Shown here piece by piece: positions 5,772-11,954 of a stretch of 11,954 nucleotides of DNA. Source of the stretch: HGM05232 sp036661515 (GTDB lineage Bacteria > Bacteroidota > Bacteroidia > Bacteroidales > Muribaculaceae); contig JAVWYO010000063.1 in NCBI GenBank assembly GCA_036661515.1, forward strand, positions 1 through 11,954, written 5' to 3'. Within the stretch, counting starts at the first letter, position 1. Each line of letters begins with the position of its first letter. The notes under the pieces are model-generated. The model worked only from the letters and a program-made list of their open reading frames with translations. It searched no databases and was not told where the DNA came from. The position numbers were made by a program, and so were the translations under genes.

Positions 5772-8222
5772 ATGATAAATTTTTTTAACGACTTCGATAA
5801 CGAACCCAATGACGAAGTTTCTAATATTATGCCAATATTCGCTGAGATAAAGGTTAACGACGAAGATGGCGATGATATGAAAGGAGTCAATGTAAATGAT
5901 ATCCCTATCCTTGCGCTTAGGAATATGGTGCTTTTCCCTGGCGTAACAATGCCAGTGGCTGTTGGTCGTTCTAAATCGCTTAAATTAATCACAGAAGCTC
6001 AAAAGGCTAAAATGTCTATTGGTGTCGTGTGCCAACGCAATGGCAAAATAGAAGATCCTTCCTTTACCGAATTATATAAGGTGGGAGTAGTAGCCGATAT
6101 TATAAAGATTCTTGAACTGCCAGATAATACAACAAATGTGATTTTACAAGGACGTTCAAGTTTTAAGCTAAAAGAGCTTACCCAAGAGTCACCATATCTC
6201 AAAGGTAAAATTGCTGCAACAGCAGATATCTTACCCGAAAAAGATGACAAGGAATTTGATGCACTTATTCTTTCAATAAAAGAATTGACATTAAATATTC
6301 TTACAAACTTTGGCGATGAAGCAAAAGAAATGACTTTTGCAATAAAGAATATTGATAGTCCAATCTATTTAGTCAATTTTCTTGCTGCAAATACGCCTAT
6401 CGACCCAGCTCAGAAACAAAAATTATTGCAAGAGCCGTCAGTGAAAAAGCGTGCTTATAAATTATATTCGCTATTATCCAAAGAGGCTCAACTTGTTGAG
6501 CTAAAAGCAGATATTCAGTCTAAAACTCGCGAAGATATTACTCAGCAACAGCGAGAGATGTTTCTTCAACAACAAATTCGCACTATTCAAGATGAGCTTG
6601 GGAGTGACGAAGACCAAGACATGAATGAGCTAAAAGAACGCGCTAAATTAAAGAAATGGGATGCCGAGACTGCAACTATATTTGAAAAAGAGATAAAAAA
6701 GCTTGAACGCATTCATCCACAATCGCCCGATTACTCAGTCCAATTTTCTTATATCGACTCTTTATTAAATCTTCCTTGGAATGAATACACAACCGACAAT
6801 TTTAATTTAAAAAAGGTTGAGAAAATTCTAAATAAAGATCATTATGGCCTTGAAAAAGTAAAAGATAGAATACTTGAACATTTAGCCGTGCTAAAACTTA
6901 GAGGCGACATGAAAGCCCCTATCATATGCCTATATGGACCTCCAGGAGTAGGTAAAACATCTCTTGGAAAATCAGTAGCCGACTCCTTAAGCCGAAAATA
7001 TATTCGCGCATCATTGGGCGGGCTCCACGATGAAGCCGAAATAAGAGGACACAGACGTACTTATATAGGTGCTATGCCTGGTAGAATCATACAAGGGCTA
7101 ATTAAAGCAGGAAGTTCTAATCCCGTTTTTGTACTTGACGAAATAGATAAAATAGGTCAAGACTTTAAAGGCGACCCTTCATCAGCATTACTTGAGGTGC
7201 TTGACCCCGAACAGAATAATCATTTTCATGATAATTATATTGACGCTGATTTTGACTTATCTAAAATACTTTTTATAGCAACTGCAAATACACTGTCAAC
7301 ATTGTCACAACCATTGTTAGACCGCATGGAGCTTATTGACGTATCGGGATATATTCTTGAAGAGAAAGTTGAAATAGCTCGCAAGCATTTAATACCAAAG
7401 CAACTTGAAAATCACGGCTTTAGCGCTAAAGAGATTGAGTTTCCAAAGGTTTCACTTGCCAAAATCATTGAATCTTACACACGTGAATCGGGAGTGCGTG
7501 ATTTAGACAAAAAGATTGCTAAGATACTACGTAGGGTGGCTCGATTGAAAGCATCAGACCTTGATTATCCTAATAATATTTCACTTGAGAAAGTTAGAGA
7601 ATTTCTTGGAGCAGAAGAATATTCACGAGATAAATATGAAGGTAATGAATTTGCTGGAGTTGTCACAGGCCTTGCTTGGACATCTGTTGGAGGCGAAATA
7701 CTATTTGTAGAATCATCTTTAAGTAAAGGTAAGGGCGAGAAACTCACGCTGACAGGTAATCTTGGCGATGTGATGAAAGAATCGGCTATTATTGCACTTC
7801 AATATCTCAAATCTAATTGTTCCATATTTGGTATCAGTGATGAGCTATTTGACAAATATAATATCCACATTCATGTACCCGAAGGTGCAATTCCTAAAGA
7901 TGGGCCATCGGCTGGTATAACAATGGTTACATCTCTTGCTTCAACGTTTACACAACGTCGAGTAAAAGATCACCTTGCGATGACTGGCGAAATAACACTT
8001 CGTGGAAAAGTGCTTCCCGTAGGTGGAATCAAAGAAAAAATACTTGCTGCTAAACGCGCAGGAATTGCAGATATTATCCTTTGCGAAGAGAATCGCAAAG
8101 ATATAGAAGAGATTAATGAACTATATCTAAAGGGTGTGACATTCCACTACGTAAAGACCATTAAAGATGTAATCGATATAGCATTAACTACCGATAAGAT
8201 AGAGAATCCTTTCCCCCTATAA
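5772..8222 (+). CDS. lon: ATP-dependent Lon protease
   Basis: Lon is a cytoplasmic hexameric AAA+ serine protease that unfolds and degrades misfolded proteins and short-lived regulators. The 816-residue product has all parts. The LON substrate-binding domain begins at IPILALRNMVLFPG (44-57), and a coiled-coil region covers about 240-300. The AAA+ module has Walker A GPPGVGKT (389-396) and Walker B FVLDEID (453-459, catalytic Glu457). The S16 protease domain has KDGPSAG with nucleophile Ser713 and GGIKEK with the dyad lysine Lys756, separated by 43 residues as in E. coli Lon. It therefore appears intact and active. The protein is about 30 residues longer than E. coli Lon because of an acidic, probably disordered N-terminus (1-43; 12 acidic and 2 basic residues). 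Internal Met20 or Met36 would shorten this tail, but the promoter does not exclude 5772. The gene stands alone, divergent from trmN6 and convergent with rpoZ, with a strong terminator after it. Confidence 0.98.
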   Translation: MINFFNDFDNEPNDEVSNIMPIFAEIKVNDEDGDDMKGVNVNDIPILALRNMVLFPGVTMPVAVGRSKSLKLITEAQKAKMSIGVVCQRNGKIEDPSFTELYKVGVVADIIKILELPDNTTNVILQGRSSFKLKELTQESPYLKGKIAATADILPEKDDKEFDALILSIKELTLNILTNFGDEAKEMTFAIKNIDSPIYLVNFLAANTPIDPAQKQKLLQEPSVKKRAYKLYSLLSKEAQLVELKADIQSKTREDITQQQREMFLQQQIRTIQDELGSDEDQDMNELKERAKLKKWDAETATIFEKEIKKLERIHPQSPDYSVQFSYIDSLLNLPWNEYTTDNFNLKKVEKILNKDHYGLEKVKDRILEHLAVLKLRGDMKAPIICLYGPPGVGKTSLGKSVADSLSRKYIRASLGGLHDEAEIRGHRRTYIGAMPGRIIQGLIKAGSSNPVFVLDEIDKIGQDFKGDPSSALLEVLDPEQNNHFHDNYIDADFDLSKILFIATANTLSTLSQPLLDRMELIDVSGYILEEKVEIARKHLIPKQLENHGFSAKEIEFPKVSLAKIIESYTRESGVRDLDKKIAKILRRVARLKASDLDYPNNISLEKVREFLGAEEYSRDKYEGNEFAGVVTGLAWTSVGGEILFVESSLSKGKGEKLTLTGNLGDVMKESAIIALQYLKSNCSIFGISDELFDKYNIHIHVPEGAIPKDGPSAGITMVTSLASTFTQRRVKDHLAMTGEITLRGKVLPVGGIKEKILAAKRAGIADIILCEENRKDIEEINELYLKGVTFHYVKTIKDVIDIALTTDKIENPFPL

Positions 8223-8246
8223 AAGGAAGAGATATTCACATAGCAC

Positions 8247-8292
8247 AAAAAAATACCTTTCACTTTTTTAATATAGTGAAAGGTATTTTTTT
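8247..8292. terminator. Bidirectional intrinsic terminator between lon and rpoZ
   Basis: The arms at 8247-8264 and 8275-8292 are a perfect 18-bp inverted repeat around a 10-nt loop (8265-8274). The core pairs CCTTTCACT with AGTGAAAGG. The outer seven pairs are A-run against T-run, so on either strand the hairpin ends in a U-tract. It lies 24 nt after the lon stop and 34 nt after the rpoZ stop on the other strand, exactly where two converging transcripts need to end. A second, weak 5-bp stem (GCGTA/TACGC, 8299-8314) lies next to it. Confidence 0.88.
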
Positions 8293-8326
8293 ATCTCAGC
8301 GTAAAAAAATACGCAGTAATTCTTTT

Positions 8327-8659
8327 CTACAAATCTAACGCCTCCTTGGCAACATTACGATACACTACTTTACCTTCAGTGTATTCTTGTGCTGCAATAA
8401 GTGTAGCTTTGGGCAATTTCTCATAATAACGAGATATTTCTATCTGCTCACGATTCTCTGAAATTTCCTCAAGAGTATCATTCATTGATGCAAATTCTTG
8501 TAATTTCTTTTCAAGATCATGCTTCATCTCAACAGCTATCTGGTTAGAGCGTTTACCAATAATACAGACTGTTTCGTAAACATTACCGGTGTCCTCCGAC
8601 AATTTTATCATGTCGCGAGTTACTGTATTAAGCGGTGCATTTGTCTTCTTGTAGTCCAT
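8327..8659 (-). CDS. rpoZ: RNA polymerase omega subunit (Rpb6-like)
   Basis: The omega subunit supports assembly and stability of RNA polymerase by wrapping the C-terminal tail of beta-prime. The 110-residue product is the Bacteroidota form. The segment NVYETVCIIGKRSNQIA (26-42) corresponds to the conserved omega helix with its KR/RSNQ core. KATLIAAQEYTEGKV (85-99) corresponds to the second conserved block, usually written as ALREIAEGK in other phyla. Between them is a Glu-rich, probably helical stretch (about 46-76). This length and arrangement are normal for the group, which differs from the 91-residue E. coli omega. It starts 46 bp after the bamD stop with no promoter box between them, so it is probably the second gene of a bamD-rpoZ transcript. 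It is terminated by the shared hairpin with lon. Confidence 0.88.
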   Translation of the reverse strand: MDYKKTNAPLNTVTRDMIKLSEDTGNVYETVCIIGKRSNQIAVEMKHDLEKKLQEFASMNDTLEEISENREQIEISRYYEKLPKATLIAAQEYTEGKVVYRNVAKEALDL

Positions 8660-8705
8660 GTTCTAATTATATATAATATGTTTTTATTAATTTTTTTACG
8701 CGCTT

Positions 8706-9506
8706 TTAGTCCTTCACATAGCGACTTGCTATCTTAAAGATATTATCAGCTTCTTTGCGATTCTCACTATCTGGATAATCATTTATAAATGAATAATATT
8801 CATCGGCAACATCACGAAAACGCTCTGTCTTCTTCTCATCAACACTCTGTACAGCCTCTTGATAACGCGCTTTTAAAATTAAAAGTTCAAGTTGCTCTTT
8901 ATATTTACTATATGGATAATCCTTTATTGCATTTTTTGCTACAATAACCGATGATTCATAATTATTACCCATATAATTACCCATATTATAGTAAAGCTGT
9001 GCATTCTGTAGTTCCTTTAGCACCAACTTATCTTGTAATTCAAATATCGCATTTTGAGCAATTGTTACTTTATCACTTTTTGGGAAATAGTCAAGAAAAT
9101 TTTGTAATTCCTCAATAGCTTTAAGAGTTCCCGACTGGTCGAGTTGCGTTTCGGGAGAATCTAAGTAATAGCCATATCCTGAATAATAACGAGCCAATTC
9201 AGTATATTGTCCTTTGGGGTAATGATTATAATATGTCTTGAAATAAGCTCCAGAATTAGCATAATCTTTATTCTCATAGTTACTTAGGCCTAAGAGATAC
9301 AAAGACTCTTCAGCCTTATCAGTACCTTTAAATACCGTCACCAAATCTACAAGAATAGTACTTGCTTGCGCATACTTCTTCTTTTCAAATGCCTTTTTGG
9401 CATATTCATATTTATAATTATAGTCGGTACTTTTCAAGGCTTTATTGTACTCGCCACAACTGGTGAGCATAATAAGGGAAAAAAGTATTAATGAAATACG
9501 TTGCAT
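8706..9506 (-). CDS. bamD: Outer membrane assembly lipoprotein BamD
   Basis: BamD is the essential lipoprotein of the BAM complex, which inserts beta-barrel proteins into the outer membrane; it binds BamA from the periplasmic side. The 266-residue product has a short lipoprotein signal peptide with lipobox LTSC and acylated Cys17. A chain of TPR-like helical pairs follows from about residue 30. Examples are YEYAKKAFEKKKYAQA (33-48), SLYLLGLSNYENKDYANSG (67-85) and YYNHYP with the following Tyr-rich helix; a final pair is near 230-260 (DEYYSFINDYPDSENRKEAD). The spacing of Tyr, Ala and Pro at the end of each unit is typical. E. coli BamD is 245 residues, so length is normal. The DUF5723-like protein in this window would be a plausible BAM client. 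The gene has the best promoter of the window and is probably co-transcribed with rpoZ. Confidence 0.9.
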   Translation of the reverse strand: MQRISLILFSLIMLTSCGEYNKALKSTDYNYKYEYAKKAFEKKKYAQASTILVDLVTVFKGTDKAEESLYLLGLSNYENKDYANSGAYFKTYYNHYPKGQYTELARYYSGYGYYLDSPETQLDQSGTLKAIEELQNFLDYFPKSDKVTIAQNAIFELQDKLVLKELQNAQLYYNMGNYMGNNYESSVIVAKNAIKDYPYSKYKEQLELLILKARYQEAVQSVDEKKTERFRDVADEYYSFINDYPDSENRKEADNIFKIASRYVKD

Positions 9507-9528
9507 ACTCGTTTAGTGATTTAGCTTG

Positions 9529-9559
9529 CAAATTTACTCAATTAGTTGCATTCCACAAA
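9529..9559 (-). promoter_or_regulatory. Full -33/-7 promoter of bamD-rpoZ
   Basis: On the minus strand TTTG (9559-9556) is followed after 19 bp by TAAATTTG (9536-9529). Both elements match the Bacteroidota consensus and the spacing is as expected. This is the only promoter in the window with both parts well placed. The last base is 22 nt from the bamD ATG, so the leader would be about 16-18 nt. Confidence 0.7.
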
Positions 9560-9684
9560 CTCTTTAACCTAAAATATCTATATACATTACGATTTTCCCT
9601 TAGGATAGAGTCAACCAGCAGGTGCAAGGTCACTAAAAATTCTATTTATTGTGTGCTACACTATGTAAATTGCTCATAACATCG

Positions 9685-9692
9685 TATCTTTG
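9685..9692 (+). promoter_or_regulatory. -7 promoter box for ruvX-def-ettA, abutting the start codon
   Basis: TATCTTTG is a perfect TAnnTTTG. Only four bases separate it from the ruvX ATG at 9697. Since transcription normally begins about 4-7 nt after this box, the first base of the message would fall on or next to the ATG. A TTG at 9670-9672 lies 12 bp upstream, too near for a normal -33 element; TATG at 9662-9665 has the right 19-bp spacing but matches poorly. Confidence 0.6.
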
Positions 9693-9696
9693 TGGC

Positions 9697-10122
9697 ATGG
9701 CACGAATACTTGCAATAGACTATGGGCGGAAACGCTGTGGAATAGCTGTTACCGACACTATGAAGATTGTTGCAAACGGACTTACAACCGTGGCAACACA
9801 TACTCTAATGGAGTTTTTGAAAAAATATATTGTAGCTGAAAACGTTGAACGCATAATCATGGGACTTCCTATGAACATGGATAATACGCCTTCAGAAAGC
9901 ATGAAATATATCACACCATTCCTAAATAGATTAAAAAAGGAGTTGCCAGATGTGCCTGTTGAGATGTTTGACGAGCGTTTCACTTCGGTTCTTGCGCACC
10001 AAGCAATGCTTGTGGGTGGAGCAAAAAAATCGACACGCCAAGATAAAGGACTTGTTGATGAAATATCGGCAACCATTATTTTAAATGATTATTTACAAAG
10101 TTATCAAGCTAAAAAAATATGA
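9697..10122 (+). CDS. ruvX: RuvX/YqgF pre-16S rRNA nuclease or Holliday-junction resolvase
   Basis: This RNase H-fold protein is known in E. coli for processing the 5' end of 16S rRNA, and was earlier predicted as a Holliday-junction resolvase. From 9697 the product has 141 residues, close to the E. coli length of 138. MARILAIDYGRKRCGIAVTD (1-20) carries the catalytic Asp8 of the first strand. MGLPMNMD (55-62) is the conserved GLP loop, DERFTS (92-97) the second acidic motif, and VDEISATIIL (120-129) the last catalytic Asp121. The reading frame is open back to an ATG at 9649, but those 16 extra residues lie upstream of the promoter box and have no counterpart in the family. Its stop overlaps the def start (ATGA at 10119-10122), so translation of the two is coupled. 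Confidence 0.92.
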   Translation: MARILAIDYGRKRCGIAVTDTMKIVANGLTTVATHTLMEFLKKYIVAENVERIIMGLPMNMDNTPSESMKYITPFLNRLKKELPDVPVEMFDERFTSVLAHQAMLVGGAKKSTRQDKGLVDEISATIILNDYLQSYQAKKI

Positions 10123-10679
10123 TACTACCAGTCTATCTTTACGGGCATCCTATTTTAAGAAAGATTTCGCCCGATATTACGCCAGAGTTTCCAAAGTTAA
10201 AAGAAACTATTACAAATATGTGGGCTACCATGTATGATAGTTGCGGAATAGGCCTTGCAGCCCCTCAGATAGGGCTTAACGCTCGCATCATTGTTATTGA
10301 TGTAGATCCTGTTGCGGAAACATTTCCAGAATTAAAAGGGAAGAAACTAACCCTTATCAATGCTCATCTTGAAGTGATAGAAGATGGCAATAAAGAGACG
10401 CGCGAAGAGGGTTGCCTAAGCATTCCACATATTAATGAAAATGTGACACGTACCGAGAAAATTAAACTTGAATGGGTTGACGAAAATTTCGAGAAACATG
10501 AAGAAGTGTTTGATGGCTATCTTGCACGCGTGATACAGCATGAATATGATCATTTAGATGGCAAACTATTTGTTGATCACATCTCACCAATACGCAAACA
10601 ACTAATACGAGGGAAGCTAAATAGCATAATCAACGGGAAAGTAAAGTGCGACTATCGCACTAAAGGATATAAAAAATAA
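10119..10679 (+). CDS. def: Peptide deformylase
   Basis: Peptide deformylase removes the formyl group from the initiator methionine of nascent proteins at the ribosome, using a bound divalent metal, usually iron. The 186-residue product has all three defining motifs. Motif I is GIGLAAPQIG (43-52), motif II is EEGCLS (96-101) with metal ligand Cys99, and motif III is QHEYDHLDG (140-148) with metal ligands His141 and His145 and catalytic Glu142. The C-terminus (to 186) is somewhat longer than in the 169-residue E. coli enzyme, and basic (KGYKK). It overlaps ruvX by four bases and precedes ettA by 16 bp, so the three form one operon with a shared link to the ribosome. The start is set by the family N-terminus (LPVYLYGHPILR), and no separate promoter is visible. 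Confidence 0.96.
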   Translation: MILPVYLYGHPILRKISPDITPEFPKLKETITNMWATMYDSCGIGLAAPQIGLNARIIVIDVDPVAETFPELKGKKLTLINAHLEVIEDGNKETREEGCLSIPHINENVTRTEKIKLEWVDENFEKHEEVFDGYLARVIQHEYDHLDGKLFVDHISPIRKQLIRGKLNSIINGKVKCDYRTKGYKK

Positions 10680-10695
10680 TACATTATAAATATAT

Positions 10696-11954
10696 ATGGC
10701 TGACGATAAAAAAGTAATCTTTTCAATGGTTGGGTTGACCAAAACATACCCACCACAAAAGCAAGTTCTAAAAAATATTTACCTATCATTCTTCTATGGT
10801 GCCAAGATTGGCATTATAGGTCTAAATGGCTCTGGTAAATCGACATTGCTTAAAATAATCGCTGGTCTTGATAAGTCGTTTCAAGGCGAAGTAGTGTTTT
10901 CTCCGGGATACACTGTGGGCTATCTTGAACAAGACCCAAAACTCGATGCTGAAAAAACGGTTAAAGAGATTGTCCAGGAAGGAATGAAACATGTTCTCGA
11001 CCTCCTCGCCGAATTTGACAAAGTAAATGAAAGTTTTGGAGACCCCGACATCCTTGATGATGCCGATAAAATGGACCAACTAATTGCAAAGCAATCGGAA
11101 TTGCAAGACAAGCTCGATGCTGCCGATGCGTGGAACTTAGATAATAAACTCGAACGAGCTATGGACGCTCTTCGATGTCCTCCTGAAGACCAAAAAATAG
11201 GAACCCTATCGGGTGGAGAACGCCGACGTGTAGCATTGTGCCGATTGCTTCTTCAACAGCCCGATATATTACTCCTTGATGAGCCTACCAATCACCTTGA
11301 TGCAGAATCTATCGATTGGCTTGAACAGCACTTGCAACAATATGCTGGAACCGTTATTGCTATTACTCACGACCGTTATTTTCTTGACCACGTTGCTGGT
11401 TGGATTCTTGAACTCGACCGAGGCGAGGGTATTCCATGGAAAGGTAACTACACATCATGGCTTGAACAGAAGACCAATAGAATGGCCCAAGAAGAAAAGC
11501 AAGCGAGCAAGCGTCGGAAAACACTTGAACGAGAACTTGACTGGGTGCGCATGGCTCCAAAAGCTCGTCAAGCTAAGGGTAAAGCCAGATTGTCATCGTA
11601 TGACCAGCTACTTAATGAAGATCAGAAAGAAAGAGAAGAAAAACTTGAAATATATATACCAAACGGTCCACGATTGGGCAATAAAGTTATTGAGGCAGAG
11701 CATGTGCAGAAGGCATACGGCGAAAAGTTACTATTTAGCGACCTAAATTTCATGCTTCCTCCTAATGGCATTGTTGGCGTTATAGGTCCTAATGGAGCTG
11801 GTAAGACAACGCTTTTCCGCCTTATAATGGGACTTGAAGCGAAAGATAAAGGTGAATTTTATGTAGGAGAGACAGTTAAAATTTCATATGTTGACCAAAA
11901 TCATAAAGACCTTCACCCTGATAGCACTGTGTATCAAGTTATCTCACAAGGTGT
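10696..11954 (+). CDS. ettA: ABC-F translational throttle EttA (3' end outside window)
   Basis: EttA is a soluble ABC-F ATPase that binds the ribosomal E site and gates the first elongation steps according to the ATP/ADP ratio. The window holds 419 complete codons plus two bases; the E. coli protein has 555 residues, so about a quarter is missing. In order: first ATPase domain with Walker A GLNGSGKST (42-50), an arm insertion at about 95-140, signature LSGGE (171-175), Walker B ILLLDEP with catalytic Glu196, and His225 in ITHDR. The linker with PtIM-type helices (about 240-330) contains GIPWKGNY, KGKARLSSY and GPRLG. The second Walker A is GPNGAGKTT (364-372). The GIPW, KGKARL and GPRLG blocks are characteristic of EttA rather than Uup or resistance ABC-F proteins. 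The second signature and catalytic Glu lie outside the window. It is the third gene of ruvX-def-ettA. The frame is open to the edge, which marks truncation by the window and not a mutation. Confidence 0.93.
   Translation, partial: MADDKKVIFSMVGLTKTYPPQKQVLKNIYLSFFYGAKIGIIGLNGSGKSTLLKIIAGLDKSFQGEVVFSPGYTVGYLEQDPKLDAEKTVKEIVQEGMKHVLDLLAEFDKVNESFGDPDILDDADKMDQLIAKQSELQDKLDAADAWNLDNKLERAMDALRCPPEDQKIGTLSGGERRRVALCRLLLQQPDILLLDEPTNHLDAESIDWLEQHLQQYAGTVIAITHDRYFLDHVAGWILELDRGEGIPWKGNYTSWLEQKTNRMAQEEKQASKRRKTLERELDWVRMAPKARQAKGKARLSSYDQLLNEDQKEREEKLEIYIPNGPRLGNKVIEAEHVQKAYGEKLLFSDLNFMLPPNGIVGVIGPNGAGKTTLFRLIMGLEAKDKGEFYVGETVKISYVDQNHKDLHPDSTVYQVISQG

Noticed and set aside
8666..8677. 12-bp palindrome ATTATATATAAT between bamD and rpoZ
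   Set aside because: Made only of A and T in an AT-rich spacer; likely by chance and no sign of a promoter or terminator around it.
9649..9696. Upstream start for ruvX adding 16 residues
   Set aside because: The extra codons lie upstream of and across the promoter box, and the RuvX family begins at MARILAIDYG.
11276..11746. 156-codon plus-strand open frame inside ettA
   Set aside because: It is out of frame with the intact EttA reading frame that runs from 10696 to the window edge with all ABC-F motifs.
1..11954. CRISPR arrays, tRNA or rRNA genes, transposases, phage or defence genes
   Set aside because: I looked for regular repeats, integrase/transposase motifs and structured RNA patterns and saw none; all large frames are explained by the listed genes.

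Overview
The window looks like ordinary chromosomal DNA from a member of the Bacteroidota, most likely Bacteroidales. The grounds are: AT-rich sequence; almost no Shine-Dalgarno sites; TAnnTTTG boxes (the Bacteroidota -7 promoter element) in front of most transcription units; a Bacteroidota-type Rpb6-like omega subunit; and a DUF5723-type envelope protein. I see no rRNA, tRNA, CRISPR array, insertion sequence, prophage or toxin/defence island. I did not find a clear novel system; the least explained part is the lipoprotein/DUF5723 pair at the left end.

Layout. (1) 1-156 is an AT-only-like leader with one promoter box. It is followed by a tight plus-strand operon: an unrecognised 576-aa lipoprotein (157-1887), a DUF5723-like predicted outer-membrane protein (1906-3267), and a tRNA-dihydrouridine synthase (3273-4211). 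(2) The operon converges, with overlapping stop codons, on a minus-strand HdeD/DUF308-like membrane protein (4208-4765). Upstream of it on the same strand lies trmN6, a tRNA1(Val) A37 N6-methyltransferase (4856-5569). (3) A 202-bp divergent promoter region separates trmN6 from lon (5772-8222), the ATP-dependent protease. lon ends at a perfect 18-bp inverted repeat that probably terminates transcription from both sides. (4) On the minus strand, bamD (8706-9506) is followed by rpoZ (8327-8659), likely one transcript. (5) A second divergent promoter region leads to ruvX (9697-10122), def (10119-10679) and ettA (10696 to beyond the window end), also likely one transcript. The ruvX promoter box is so close to its ATG that the transcript is probably leaderless.

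Functionally the genes are housekeeping: tRNA modification (dus, trmN6), envelope biogenesis (bamD, perhaps the lipoprotein and DUF5723 protein), protein quality control (lon), transcription (rpoZ), DNA/rRNA processing (ruvX), N-terminal maturation of nascent proteins (def) and energy-dependent gating of translation (ettA). Two annotated starts differ from the longest reading frames (trmN6 at 5569 and ruvX at 9697), and both are supported by promoter position as well as by the family N-terminus.
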